Source of the DNA: CAVSJO01 sp963728445
GTDB taxonomy: Bacteria; Gemmatimonadota; Gemmatimonadetes; Longimicrobiales; RSA9
Reading direction: 5' to 3'
Length of the DNA stretch: 64,000 bases
Assembly (NCBI GenBank): GCA_963728445.1
Contig: CAVSJO010000006.1
Span: forward strand, 310,001 to 374,000
Both the position numbers and the translations under genes were made by a program. Of the stretch, positions 54,420 to 63,813 are shown piece after piece. The number at the start of each line of letters is the position of its first letter. Positions within the stretch are counted from its first letter, which is position 1. The notes beneath the pieces were generated by a model. It did not search any database. It was not told the DNA's origin and saw nothing but the letters and a program-made list of their open reading frames with translations.

Positions 54420-56504
54420 ATGACCCGCAGGCTCCGCATATTTCTCACGGCCGCACTGCTCGCCGGGACGCTCGCGCCCGCGGCCGTCCGGGCTCAGCAG
54501 GAGGACCCCTATCTGTGGCTCGAGAACGTCGAGGGCGACTCCGCTCTGGCCTGGGTACGCAGCCAGGACTCGACGACGCTCGCGGAGCTGCAGTCGGACA
54601 CGGTGTACCGTCCGATCTACGAACGCACCCTGCGCATCCTCCAGTCCCGGGACCGCATTCCCTCCCCCTCGATGCTGGGGAACGCGGTCTACAACTTCTG
54701 GCAGGACGAGAACCATCCCCGCGGGATCTGGCGACGCACGTCGTGGGAGAGCTACGTGTCGGGTTCGCCCGAGTGGCAGACCGTGCTGGACGTGGATTCT
54801 CTCGCGAAGGCGGAGGGCGTGGCGTGGTCCTGGGGCGGCGCCGACTGTCTCGAGCCGGAGTATCGGCGCTGTCTCGTCTCTCTGTCCCGGGGCGGATCCG
54901 ACGCCGCCGAGGTGCGGGAATTCGACACCGGCTCGCGGCGCTTCGTCCCCGACGGGTTCCGCCTGCCGGAGGCGAAGTCGAGCGTCGCGTGGTATGGACC
55001 GGACTCGGTTTTCGTGGGCACCGACTTCGGGCCCGGCTCCCTGACGACCTCCGGCTATCCCCGGATCGTGAAGGTGTGGGGGCGGGGCACTCCGCTCTCG
55101 TCGGCCCGGACCCTCTTCGAGGGTGATTCGACCGACGTGGCGGTCGGTGGCGTCACCGTGCACTCCGGCGGGCGGATCTACCACCTGCTGCAGCGGGTTC
55201 CGACCATCTTCGAGGCCGAGTACTACATTCTGCGGGACGGGCGGCCGGTCCGGCTGGACATACCCCTGGACGCGGATCCGAATCTGGTGGGGGACCGCTT
55301 TGTCGTGTATCTCCGGTCGGACTGGAACGCTGGCGGGTCCAGCTACCCGGCCGGCTCGCTCGTGTCGACGTCGACCGACGACTTCCTGTCCGGTGGGCGC
55401 GACTTCACCGTCGTCTATTCGCCCGACGAACGTTCCAGCGTCGAGGGTGTCTCCCGCACCCGCGACCACCTGCTGGTCCAGGCGCTGCGCAACGTGCGGC
55501 CGTTGCTGCTCCGCTATCGGTACGCCGGGGGGACGTGGAGCGCCGACACGGTTCCGGTGCCCGATTTCGGCAGCGTCCGTGTCGTGGCGACGTCGCCGGA
55601 AAGCGACCGGTTCTTCTTCACGTTCAGCGGCTTCACGCAGCCCACCACGCTGTACGCCATGTCCGCGGACGGGACCCGGCGCGAGGTGCGGAGGCTGCCG
55701 GCCATGTTCGACGCCGAGGGACTCGTCACAGACCAGCACGAGGCGACGTCGAAGGACGGCACCCGGGTGCCCTACTTCGTCGTGCACCGACGCGACATGC
55801 CGCTGGACGGGGAGAACCCGACCCTTCAGTACGGCTACGGGGGGTTCGAGATCTCGATGACGCCGAACTATCTCGCCAGCTGGGGGGCCGACTGGCTGGA
55901 GCGCGGCGGCGTATACGTCCTCGCGAACATCCGTGGAGGCGGGGAGTTCGGGCCTTCCTGGCATCGCGCGGCGCTCAAGGAGCACCGGCAGCGCGCCTAC
56001 GACGACTTCATCGCCGTCGCCGAGGATCTCGTGAAGCGGGGGATCACCTCCCCGGCGCACCTCGGCATCGAGGGTGGCAGCAACGGCGGCCTGCTCATGG
56101 GGGTGATGCTGACGGAGCGGCCGGACCTGTTCGGCGCGATCGCCATCCTCAATCCGCTTCTCGACATGAAGCGCTACAACCACCTCCTCGCCGGCGCGAG
56201 CTGGATGGGCGAGTACGGCAACCCCGACATTCCCGAGGAGTGGGCCTACATATCGAAGTACTCGCCGTATCAGAACGTCAGCGCGAGCGCGGACTATCCC
56301 CCCGTCTTCATCGCCACGACGACCCGGGACGACCGCGTGCATCCCGGCCACGCCAGGAAGATGGCGGCGAAGCTGGAGGCGATGGGGCACCCCGTCTGGT
56401 TCTTCGAGAACACCGAAGGCGGGCACGGCGCGGGCGTCACGCCAGCGCAGCAGGCGCGGGAGCAGGCCCTGATCTTCACTTATCTGTGGAGGATGCTGCG
56501 CTAG
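54420..56504 (+). CDS. Exported prolyl oligopeptidase (S9A family)
   Basis: 694 residues from the ATG at 54420, which has GGAGG 6 nt upstream and starts a signal peptide (to about 26, AVRAQ). The N-terminal EDPYLWLENVEGDSALAWV is characteristic of S9A, followed by a seven-bladed propeller. The hydrolase domain carries Ser554 in GGSNGGLLMG, Asp in TTRDDRVHPGHARK and His in EGGHGAG. It cleaves short peptides after proline in the periplasm. It is part of a large set of exported peptidases in the window (tricorn-like, S8, M20). Confidence 0.93.
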   Translation: MTRRLRIFLTAALLAGTLAPAAVRAQQEDPYLWLENVEGDSALAWVRSQDSTTLAELQSDTVYRPIYERTLRILQSRDRIPSPSMLGNAVYNFWQDENHPRGIWRRTSWESYVSGSPEWQTVLDVDSLAKAEGVAWSWGGADCLEPEYRRCLVSLSRGGSDAAEVREFDTGSRRFVPDGFRLPEAKSSVAWYGPDSVFVGTDFGPGSLTTSGYPRIVKVWGRGTPLSSARTLFEGDSTDVAVGGVTVHSGGRIYHLLQRVPTIFEAEYYILRDGRPVRLDIPLDADPNLVGDRFVVYLRSDWNAGGSSYPAGSLVSTSTDDFLSGGRDFTVVYSPDERSSVEGVSRTRDHLLVQALRNVRPLLLRYRYAGGTWSADTVPVPDFGSVRVVATSPESDRFFFTFSGFTQPTTLYAMSADGTRREVRRLPAMFDAEGLVTDQHEATSKDGTRVPYFVVHRRDMPLDGENPTLQYGYGGFEISMTPNYLASWGADWLERGGVYVLANIRGGGEFGPSWHRAALKEHRQRAYDDFIAVAEDLVKRGITSPAHLGIEGGSNGGLLMGVMLTERPDLFGAIAILNPLLDMKRYNHLLAGASWMGEYGNPDIPEEWAYISKYSPYQNVSASADYPPVFIATTTRDDRVHPGHARKMAAKLEAMGHPVWFFENTEGGHGAGVTPAQQAREQALIFTYLWRMLR

Positions 56505-56521
56505 GTCGGAGAACGCCGGCT

Positions 56522-57262
56522 TCAGCCGGTCACGTGGACGAGCACGGCGGTGATGTTGTCGTGGCCGCCGCGCTCGTTCCCCTCTTCGATCAGGCGACGA
56601 ACGGCATCGTGGACGTCCGGCGCGTCCACCAGAATACGGCGTATGACCCGGTCCGGCAGCATGCCCGTGAGTCCGTCCGAGCAGAGGAGGAACCGGTCGC
56701 CCTCACGGACGTCGACCTCCTCGATCTCGACTTCCACGTCCGGGTCCGTTCCCAGCGCCTGGGAGAGGATGTTCGAGAACGGGTGTACGCGTGCCGACTC
56801 GGGCGTGAGGACGCCGTCGTCCACCTGCTGCTGGACCCAGGTCTGGTCGCGCGTGACCTGGAGCAGCTCCCCGTCGCGAAGCCGGTAGGCGCGGGAATCG
56901 CCGACGTGCGCGACTACGCCGCACCCGTCCCTCGAAACGAGGGCCATCGCCGTGAGCGTCGTTCCCATGCCCTGCAGCGTGGGGTCGCGGCCGGCCCGAT
57001 CCAGGATTTCCTGATTCGCCGCCTGGACCGCGTCGCGCATGATGCCCGTCGCCCTGACCCGTCCGTGAAGACGCGAGTAGGCCGTGTCCACGTGGGCCTC
57101 CACCGTCTCCACCGCGATCCGGCTCGCGACCTCGCCCGCAGCGTGACCGCCCATGCCGTCCGCGACCGCGAAGATCCCGAGCGCGGGTCGCATCAGGTAG
57201 GAGTCCTCGTTTCCGGCCCGTCTCCGGCCGACGTCGCTGAGCGCCGCACTCTCCCATTTCAT
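56522..57262 (-). CDS. PP2C-type serine/threonine phosphatase
   Basis: 246 residues from the ATG at 57262, where the domain begins. The metal and catalytic motifs are present: RRRAGNEDSYL, VADGMGGHAAGEVAS, GMGTTLTAM, HVGDSRAYRLRDG, LLCSDGLTGML and GGHDNITAVLV. A cytoplasmic phosphatase of the PrpC/Stp type that opposes Hanks-type kinases; no kinase gene is adjacent. Convergent with the prolyl oligopeptidase gene and divergent from the lipoprotein gene. Its ribosome-binding site is weak. Confidence 0.92.
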   Translation of the reverse strand: MKWESAALSDVGRRRAGNEDSYLMRPALGIFAVADGMGGHAAGEVASRIAVETVEAHVDTAYSRLHGRVRATGIMRDAVQAANQEILDRAGRDPTLQGMGTTLTAMALVSRDGCGVVAHVGDSRAYRLRDGELLQVTRDQTWVQQQVDDGVLTPESARVHPFSNILSQALGTDPDVEVEIEEVDVREGDRFLLCSDGLTGMLPDRVIRRILVDAPDVHDAVRRLIEEGNERGGHDNITAVLVHVTG

Positions 57263-57336
57263 GTGGGCGAACGCTACCTTCACCGCACACCGGGTGCAAG
57301 TCGCGACCGGCATGCCGCTTGCCCAGCCCCGTACCG

Positions 57337-57891
57337 ATGACCGTCTCGCTCAGAACCATCCTCGTCGCCGCGGCTCTCGGCCCTGCCCTGCAGGGCTGCC
57401 GGATCCGCAATCCAGAGGATTCCGCGGGCACGTCTCCCACGCCGCCGCCCGCCGCTGCCCTGGTGCTGGCGTCCGACACCGTCTCCCTCGCCACCCAGCT
57501 CGCGCGGCTCGAGGGGATCGCGAGCCAGGCCTTGCAGGATGCCAGCGACGACGACCGGCGGACCCACATCCTCCAGGCTGAAGCCATCACCGACAGGCTG
57601 CTCGAAACGCGCCTCCCCTTCGCGTGGATGAACGATCGCTACTCCGTCGAGGCGCGGCTCCGGCAGCTCCAGGCCGCCGCCGATCGCATCGTGGCCGAAA
57701 TGCGCAGGGGAGAGCTCGGGCAGCCCGTGAACGACGACCTCACCGAGCTCCGGGATCGCGTCGCCGCCCTCCGCCAGGAACTCCAGCAGGGCGGCGGGCA
57801 GGCGCCCCCCTCCGTCGACTCCCTCATCGCAGGCGCCGCGGTCAAGGTCCCCAATCCCAGGCCCACCGCCGCAAAACAGGACACCACGTAG
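57337..57891 (+). CDS. Unknown lipoprotein with coiled coil
   Basis: 184 residues from the ATG at 57337 (a TTG at 57319 is possible). A signal peptide with lipobox ALQGC (Cys 21) suggests a lipoprotein. Pro/Ala-rich linker 30-45, then a long helical region (LATQLARLEGIASQALQD; LRQLQAAADRIVAEMRRG; LRDRVAALRQELQQGG), probably coiled coil. No family recognised. A TACCTT box at 57275-57280 may be its -10. A terminator follows. Confidence 0.7.
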   Translation: MTVSLRTILVAAALGPALQGCRIRNPEDSAGTSPTPPPAAALVLASDTVSLATQLARLEGIASQALQDASDDDRRTHILQAEAITDRLLETRLPFAWMNDRYSVEARLRQLQAAADRIVAEMRRGELGQPVNDDLTELRDRVAALRQELQQGGGQAPPSVDSLIAGAAVKVPNPRPTAAKQDTT

Positions 57892-57953
57892 CCGCCGAGC
57901 GGGGCGGGAACTCCCCGCGCCCCACGGGGTTTCACGGCTCACACGGGTGATGT

Positions 57954-57986
57954 GCCCGGCGACACCAACCTTCGCCGGGCCCTTTT
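57954..57986 (+). terminator. Rho-independent terminator after the lipoprotein gene
   Basis: Stem GCCCGGCG / CGCCGGGC, 11-nt loop, followed by CCTTTTC. It separates the lipoprotein from the second sigma factor gene. Confidence 0.7.
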
Positions 57987-58046
57987 CAAAGGCAGACTCC
58001 TTGCGTCCAAGTGTCTCTGTGACAATGGGATGCGGGATTCACCAAT

Positions 58047-58967
58047 ATGGCGGCGAGCATGGCTACCACGGCGGACAGGGTCAGGAAGAAGCGGCGGCGC
58101 GCGGACCGACGGTCCGACGTGTTCGCGGGCGCTTCCCGTGACGATCGCACGGCCCTCGACCACTACCTGAAGGAGGTCAGCAGGCACCAGCTGCTGACGC
58201 CCGCGCAGGAGGTCGAGCTGGGTCGCCGTGCGCAGAAGGGGGACGAGGACGCGGTGCAGGCGATCGTGCGCGCGAACCTCCGCTTCGTCATCAGCATCGC
58301 GAAGAAGTACCAGAACCGTGGCGTGTCCCTGATCGATCTGATCCAGGAGGGGAACGTCGGTCTGGTCACGGCCGCGCGGAAGTTCGATCCGGAACAGGGC
58401 GTGAAGTTCATCTCGTACGCCGTCTGGTGGATCCGTCAGGCGATCCTGTCGTCCCTGGCGAATCAGGGCCGGCCGGTGCGCGTGCCTCTGAACCGCGCAA
58501 GCGACCTCGCGCGCATCTTCCGGGAGCGGGAGCGCCTGAAGCAGGAGCTGCGCCGCGACCCGACGACGGAGGAGGTGGCAGAGGCGGCGAAGCTGACGCC
58601 GGAGGTCGTCGAGCAGCTCCAGACGCTGAACGCGTCGGAGATCCGTCTGGACGCTCCGATCGGTGACACGGACGACAGCCAGCTCGTCGAGCGCTTCATC
58701 ACGGAGGAGGCGGCGGAGCCCGAGGAGGCGGTCGAGGACCGGCTTCTTTCGGAGCAGATCGGGCGTGCCCTCGACACGCTGTCGCCCCGGGACGCCCAGG
58801 TTCTGCGCCTCTACTTCGGGCTGGACAACGGCCGGGAGCACACGCTCGAGGAGATTGGCAACATGCTGGGTGTGACGCGCGAGCGAATCCGTCAGCTCCG
58901 GGACCGCGCCCTGCGCAGGCTTCGGGAGGGCGATCTGGGACCGGCGCTGGAGAGTTTTGCCGCCTGA
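58047..58967 (+). CDS. RNA polymerase sigma factor, RpoD-type (306 aa)
   Basis: 306 residues, sigma70 regions 1.2 to 4.2: HYLKEVSRHQLLTPAQEVEL, RFVISIAKKYQNRGVSLIDLIQEGNVGL, FISYAVWWIRQAILSSLANQ, IRLDAPIGDTDDSQ, AQVLRLYFGLDNGREHTLEEIG and VTRERIRQLRDRALRRL. The first 35 residues are basic (RVRKKRRRADRRSD). It is similar but not identical to the factor at 39548, with other residues in 2.4 and 4.2, so it may direct a different promoter set. The start could be ATG 58047 or 58059. It overlaps rsgA by 11 nt. Confidence 0.9.
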   Translation: MAASMATTADRVRKKRRRADRRSDVFAGASRDDRTALDHYLKEVSRHQLLTPAQEVELGRRAQKGDEDAVQAIVRANLRFVISIAKKYQNRGVSLIDLIQEGNVGLVTAARKFDPEQGVKFISYAVWWIRQAILSSLANQGRPVRVPLNRASDLARIFRERERLKQELRRDPTTEEVAEAAKLTPEVVEQLQTLNASEIRLDAPIGDTDDSQLVERFITEEAAEPEEAVEDRLLSEQIGRALDTLSPRDAQVLRLYFGLDNGREHTLEEIGNMLGVTRERIRQLRDRALRRLREGDLGPALESFAA

Positions 58968-59901
58968 AGATCGCGTACACGGCCTCGTGCGCGCCGTCGA
59001 AGGCGGCGTCTACGAGGTCGAAGCGGAAGATGGACGGGTGATGCAGGCGACCCTGCGGGGTCGGCTGAAGAAGGACGAGAAGAGCGGCGATCGCGTCGTC
59101 GCCGGCGACCATGTCGAGATCGTCATGGACGCCGGTGGCGGCGTGATCGACCATGTGGAGACTCGCCGCTCGCTCCTGGCCCGACGCTCCCCTGGACGGC
59201 GCCCCCGCATAAAGCCGATCGTCGCGAACGTGGACCAGGTCGTCGTGGTTCTCGCGGCGGCCCACCCGGAGCCGCGGCTCCGGATGCTGGACCGCTTCCT
59301 GGTGATCGCCGAATCCAGCGACCTGCCCGCCCTCGTCGTCGTCAACAAGACCGATCTCGCCGCCGAGTCGACCGAAATGCGGGGCTCCGAAATCGTCCGG
59401 AACCGGTTCCGCGCCTACGCCAGCGCCGGCTACCCGGTCCTGCCGACGAGCGTCGTATCAGGAGAGGGCATCGGTGAGCTCCGGGAGCGATTGTGCGGAC
59501 GCATGAGCGTGCTCACCGGCCCTTCCGGGGCCGGAAAGTCGAGCCTGCTCAACACCCTGGAGCCGGGCCTCCACCTGCGCATCGGAGAGGTGAGCCGGGC
59601 CGTGAACAAGGGCCGCCATACGACCGTCACCTCCCGCCTGCTGCCCCTTTCGTGCGGGGGGTACGTCGCCGACACTCCCGGGCTGCGCGAGGTCGGCCTC
59701 TGGAACGTCCCCGCCGAGTCCCTCGACCGCCTCTTCCCCGAATTCCTGCCCTATCTCGAGCATTGCCGCTTCGCCGGAGGCTGCAGCCACACCCATGAGC
59801 CCGGATGCGCGGTGCTCGCGGCGGTGGAGTCCGGCGACGTCGAACCGGAACGCCACGCGAGCTACGTGAGCCTCATGGAGGACGCGGCTTCCGATTCATG
59901 A
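58957..59901 (+). CDS. rsgA: Ribosome small subunit-dependent GTPase A
   Basis: 314 residues from a TTG with GGAG 4 nt upstream, overlapping the sigma gene by 11 nt. The N-terminal OB domain (30-75) is followed by the circularly permuted GTPase: G4 VVNKTDL comes first, G1 GPSGAGKSSLL next, then G3 DTPGLREVG; the C-terminal zinc knuckle is CRFAGGCSHTHEPGC. RsgA helps 30S maturation and releases immature factors. The coupling with a sigma factor is unusual. Confidence 0.94.
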   Translation: MPPEDRVHGLVRAVEGGVYEVEAEDGRVMQATLRGRLKKDEKSGDRVVAGDHVEIVMDAGGGVIDHVETRRSLLARRSPGRRPRIKPIVANVDQVVVVLAAAHPEPRLRMLDRFLVIAESSDLPALVVVNKTDLAAESTEMRGSEIVRNRFRAYASAGYPVLPTSVVSGEGIGELRERLCGRMSVLTGPSGAGKSSLLNTLEPGLHLRIGEVSRAVNKGRHTTVTSRLLPLSCGGYVADTPGLREVGLWNVPAESLDRLFPEFLPYLEHCRFAGGCSHTHEPGCAVLAAVESGDVEPERHASYVSLMEDAASDS

Positions 59902-59936
59902 GCGGCGACGGTGCGCCGATCCGGCCACCGCCAGCC

Positions 59937-61946
59937 TCACCCGCCAACCACCACGCTTCCGCCGATCAGAACGGTACGTCCGCGCCCCGGGAAGTGCAGC
60001 ACGTCCTGGTACGCCGCGTTCAGCAGGTTCTCCACACGCAGGGTCGCCCTGAAACCCGGACCCCGCCCCGTCACGACCGGAACGGACGCCGTCGCGTCGA
60101 CTCGCGTGTACGGCGCCAGCCGCACACGCACGGCCGGATAGTCCGCGTAGTCCAGGTCCCACCGCGACCCGGTGCGGGTCACCGTGAGCGTGCCCCTGGC
60201 TCCGCCCGCATCCTCCAGCCGCACCCCGACATGACCCGCGTTCGTCGGGCGACGAAGCAGCGGCGCACCGGGCGCGAAGAGCGCGTCCGGCCCCGCCACG
60301 AACGACGTGTCCGTCGTCTCCGTCTCCAGACGGGTGAAGCCCCCCTCCACCGAGACCGCAGCCGTCAGGCGCGCTCGCGCCGTCAGCTCCAGCCCCCGGG
60401 CCCGGGCGCCGGCGATGTTGTAGTAGTTCGGCGCGTCCGGTGACGGAGGCGCCGCATCGTAGTCGATCATGTCCCGGAACCGCTGGTCGAACCACGTCGC
60501 CTCCAGCCTCACGCGGCCGTCGAGCAGGGATCGGTCCAGCCCGACCTCCCAGCTCAGCGACCGCTCCGGCCGAAGCTCCGGGTTCCCCCGCGCAAAGCCG
60601 ACGCCGAAGTTCTCCAGGATCGTCGGCTCCTTGAACGCGGTGCCCAGCGCCGCGCGCAGACGCGTGGACCGCAGCGCCTGCCACGACACGCCCGTCCTGT
60701 ACGTCACGAACGATCCGAAAGCGTCGTCCCGGTCGAGCCGAAGTCCTCCCGTGGCCGTGAGCCCGGGCGTCGGCCGGAGAATCACCTCCCCGTAGGCCCC
60801 GCGATCTGTCCGGTCGCCACGATACGCCGATGGGTAGTCCCCGTACTGCGTGTACGCCGTCCCGGCGGAGCCCTCGTGCTCGCTCTCGACGGACGCGCCT
60901 GCGGTCAGGAGCGCGGCGCCGAGGTCGGCGGACGCGCGAGCCTCGGCGGATCGTCGCAGTCCGGCCCCGTGGCCGGCATAAGCGAAGCTTCCGAGGGTGT
61001 CCCGGGGCCCGTCCGACCGGTCGGTCAGGCCGCTCGCCACGCCCGCGTAGCCGAGCTCCAGCTGCGCGCTCAGCCGGTCCGTAAGGCGCTGCGTCACCAC
61101 CACGTCGGCCACGGTGCGCGTGGTCGTCTGGAACGTGTTGCGGTCCACCACGTTGCCCGCCCCGTCGGTCGGGTAGTGGTACTCGCTGTCGTTCCAGCGG
61201 AGCGTCGCGCGAATCGCAGTCCCTGCAGACGGCCGGACGTCGACGCGGCCGGCAGCGACGTCGTTGCGGTACTGGTTGTTGAAGGCGTAGACGCCGTCGC
61301 TGGCAAAGCGGGACAGGGACGCCGACGCGTCGAGGCTGGGGGATCCGGCGGACGCGGACACGTTCGCCTGCCAGGTGCCGTGGCTGCCGCCGGTCCCGGC
61401 GGCGCGGATGCTCGGAGGTCCCGAGCCTTGCCGGGTGAAGATCTGCACGACGCCGCTCACGGCGTCCGAGCCGTAGAGGACGCTGGCTGGGCCACGGACG
61501 ATCTCGACGCGCTGAACGTCCTCGAGGGAGAGGGTGGACAGGTCGATCGCGCCGCCTGGCTGGTTCACCGGCACGCCGTCGACGAGGACCTTCACGTAGT
61601 CGCTCTCGCCGCCCCGCATGAAGAGAGAAGCGGCGCTGCCGTACGGCCCCGCCTGTACGAGCGTCGCGCCGGTGGCGTCCCGCAGGACGTCGACGAGGTG
61701 ATGGGCGCCGCTTGCCTCGATGTCGGCACGGTCCACGACGGTAACGGCTGCGGGTATCGCCGAGGCGGGCAGCGGCACGCGGGCGGCGGTCACCACGAGG
61801 TCCTGGAGCCGGAACGTGTCCTGTGGGGCCACGTCCCCCGTCGTCCTGGCGGAGGCGGTGGTGTCTGCCCCGGCGGTCTGGGCCAGGAGGCCTGACGCGG
61901 GAGCGATGAGGAGAGCGACGACGGCGGCCGCGATTCGGGCGTTCAA
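59937..61946 (-). CDS. btuB: TonB-dependent outer-membrane receptor, BtuB-like
   Basis: 669 residues. Signal peptide (to about 23, SGLLAQ), then the plug domain (LQDLVVTAARVP, IPAAVTVVDRADIEASGAHHLVDVLRD, GSAASLFMRGGESDYVKVLVDG, VQRVEIVRGPASVLYGSDAVSGVV) and a barrel of 22 strands ending in RGRTVLIGGSVVVGG. It imports cobalamin or a similar corrinoid, driven by TonB-ExbB-ExbD. Coupled with btuD by an ATGA overlap, so it is the last gene of the uptake operon. Confidence 0.9.
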   Translation of the reverse strand: MNARIAAAVVALLIAPASGLLAQTAGADTTASARTTGDVAPQDTFRLQDLVVTAARVPLPASAIPAAVTVVDRADIEASGAHHLVDVLRDATGATLVQAGPYGSAASLFMRGGESDYVKVLVDGVPVNQPGGAIDLSTLSLEDVQRVEIVRGPASVLYGSDAVSGVVQIFTRQGSGPPSIRAAGTGGSHGTWQANVSASAGSPSLDASASLSRFASDGVYAFNNQYRNDVAAGRVDVRPSAGTAIRATLRWNDSEYHYPTDGAGNVVDRNTFQTTTRTVADVVVTQRLTDRLSAQLELGYAGVASGLTDRSDGPRDTLGSFAYAGHGAGLRRSAEARASADLGAALLTAGASVESEHEGSAGTAYTQYGDYPSAYRGDRTDRGAYGEVILRPTPGLTATGGLRLDRDDAFGSFVTYRTGVSWQALRSTRLRAALGTAFKEPTILENFGVGFARGNPELRPERSLSWEVGLDRSLLDGRVRLEATWFDQRFRDMIDYDAAPPSPDAPNYYNIAGARARGLELTARARLTAAVSVEGGFTRLETETTDTSFVAGPDALFAPGAPLLRRPTNAGHVGVRLEDAGGARGTLTVTRTGSRWDLDYADYPAVRVRLAPYTRVDATASVPVVTGRGPGFRATLRVENLLNAAYQDVLHFPGRGRTVLIGGSVVVGG

Positions 61947-62824
61947 GGTCTCGACTCCGATCCGGATGAGGGGGAGCCCGCGGTCCCGCGGGCGAGGGGG
62001 AGGACCTGCGGCGCGCCGGTGTCGGGGCCCGGCCCCGGGTGAGCGGCGACGGCCACGGGCCAGCGGTAGACGCGCTCGACCGTTTCGCGCCGGAGCACGT
62101 CCGCCGGCGTGCCCTCGGCCGCCGTCCGCCCGTGATCGAGCAGGAGCAGCCGATCGGCGAAGCGCGCAGCGAGGTTGATGTTGTGGGTCACGAGAAGCAC
62201 GGTAACGCCGTCGTCGGCGAGGGCCCGGAGCAGCTCGAAGATGGCCATCTCATGGCGAACGTCGAGGGCCGCGGTGGGCTCGTCCAGCACCAGGCTGGCC
62301 GGCTCCTGCGCGAGGGCCCGGGCGAGGCGGGCGCGCTGGCGCTCGCCACCGGAGAGGGTGGCGAGGGGCCGATGAGCGAGGTCGGCGACGTCGCAGCGCT
62401 CCATCGCGCCCTGCACCGCCTTCCGGTCCGCGGCCCGCTCGCGGCGCCAAGGCCCCAGGTGCGGGTATCGGCCCATGGCAGCGAGCTCGGCGACCGTAAG
62501 GGGGAAGACGATTTCCTCCGCCTGCGGCACCACCCCGACGGCCCGGGCCAGCGCGGCGCCGTCCCATGCGTCGACGCGGCGGCCGGCGTACAGTGCCTGG
62601 CCCGATGCCGGGCGCAGGGAGCCCAGCAGCAGGCGGAGAAGCGTGGACTTCCCCGAACCGTTCGGCCCGATGACCGCGTGGAAGGCGCCCGACGGTACGG
62701 CGTGGCTGACGTCATCGAGGGCCATGCCCTCGGCGTGCGGGTACGCGAAGGAAAGGGAGCGCGCCTCGAACGCGGTCGAGGCCTCGACGCCACGGGGGCT
62801 CGCGGTGCCGCCCGGGCGCCTCAC
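61943..62824 (-). CDS. btuD: Cobalamin/iron-siderophore ABC transporter ATPase
   Basis: 293 residues from the GTG at 62824 (GTGA overlap with btuC). Walker A GPNGSGKSTLLRLL, Q-loop VPQAEE, signature LSGGERQRARLARAL, Walker B LVLDEPTAALD and switch His in LLVTHNINLAARF. The FecCD-type ATPase family. C-terminal 30 residues are low-complexity. The specificity for B12 is inferred from the neighbours; iron-siderophore or heme is possible. Confidence 0.9.
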   Translation of the reverse strand: MRRPGGTASPRGVEASTAFEARSLSFAYPHAEGMALDDVSHAVPSGAFHAVIGPNGSGKSTLLRLLLGSLRPASGQALYAGRRVDAWDGAALARAVGVVPQAEEIVFPLTVAELAAMGRYPHLGPWRRERAADRKAVQGAMERCDVADLAHRPLATLSGGERQRARLARALAQEPASLVLDEPTAALDVRHEMAIFELLRALADDGVTVLLVTHNINLAARFADRLLLLDHGRTAAEGTPADVLRRETVERVYRWPVAVAAHPGPGPDTGAPQVLPLARGTAGSPSSGSESRP

Positions 62825-63813
62825 GTCGTCCTCCGGGTCAGCAGCAGGACGAAGACGGGCACGCCGAGGATGGCGGTGACGACGCCCACCGGCAGCTCGA
62901 CCGGGGCGACCACCGTGCGAGCCGCCGTGTCGGCCGCCACGAGGAAGGCGGCGCCGGCCAGGGCGGAGGCGGGCAGGAGGAGCCGATGGTCGCTGCCCCA
63001 GAGCAGACGGAGGGCGTGGGGAACGACGAGGCCGATGAATCCGATGACACCGCTGGCGGCGACGCACGCGGCGACGAGCAGCGACGTGAGCAGGTATGCG
63101 AGCGTCTTCACGCGCTCCACCGGCAGCCCCAGATAGCGCGCGGACTCCTCGCCCACGGCCAGCAGGTTGAGCGGCCGGGCCAGACCGAGGAGGACCAGGC
63201 TCGTGGGGACCGCGTACGCGCCCAGGAGCGCGACCCGGCCCCAGCTCGCGCCGGAGAGGCTCCCGAGCATCCAGAAGATGGCCGACCGGAAGGTCTCCAC
63301 GCGTGCGAGGCTCAGGACCAGCAGGATCACGGCGTTGAAGAACGAGCCGACGACGACGCCGGCGAGCAGCAGCACGCGCGTGTCGAGGGCGCGCCCCACG
63401 GTGGCCGCGATGCGGAAGACGACCACGACGGCGAGGATTGCGCCGACGAGGGCGGCGAGGGGAAGGGCCCACGGCGCTGCGATGCTCCAGCCGAGTGCGA
63501 TGGCGGCCACCGCCCCCACGGCTGCACCCCCCGAGACCCCGAGGATGTACGGCTCGGCAAGGGGGTTCCGCAGCAGCGCCTGGAACACGGTCCCGGCGAT
63601 ACCGAGGCCGCCGCCCACCAGGGCCGCGAGCGCTGCCCGGGGCAGACGCAGGTCGAGGACGATGGAGCGGGACGTCTCGGTGCCGTGGCCGGTGAGGGTC
63701 CCGACGACCGTGGCGAGGGGCAGCCCGGCCGCGCCTACGGCGATGCTCCCGACGACGACGATGGCGAGGAGGGCCAGCAGCCCCACGAGGCGGACGGCAT
63801 CGCGGCCCGTCAT
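62821..63813 (-). CDS. btuC: FecCD-type ABC transporter permease, BtuC-like
   Basis: 330 residues from the ATG at 63813; the frame continues upstream but the homology begins here. About ten membrane helices: LLALLAIVVVGSIAVGAAGL, AALAALVGGGLGIAGTVFQALLRNPLAEP, GVSGGAAVGAVAAIALG, VGSFFNAVILLVLSL and GFIGLVVPHALRLL, all typical of the family. It pairs with BtuD. The start overlaps the btuF stop (ATGA). Confidence 0.92.
   Translation of the reverse strand: MTGRDAVRLVGLLALLAIVVVGSIAVGAAGLPLATVVGTLTGHGTETSRSIVLDLRLPRAALAALVGGGLGIAGTVFQALLRNPLAEPYILGVSGGAAVGAVAAIALGWSIAAPWALPLAALVGAILAVVVVFRIAATVGRALDTRVLLLAGVVVGSFFNAVILLVLSLARVETFRSAIFWMLGSLSGASWGRVALLGAYAVPTSLVLLGLARPLNLLAVGEESARYLGLPVERVKTLAYLLTSLLVAACVAASGVIGFIGLVVPHALRLLWGSDHRLLLPASALAGAAFLVAADTAARTVVAPVELPVGVVTAILGVPVFVLLLTRRTT

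Noticed and set aside
51488..54448. 986-codon open frame on the minus strand
   Set aside because: High-GC shadow of pckA and the HD phosphohydrolase; composition is Arg/Gly/Ala-rich without domains.
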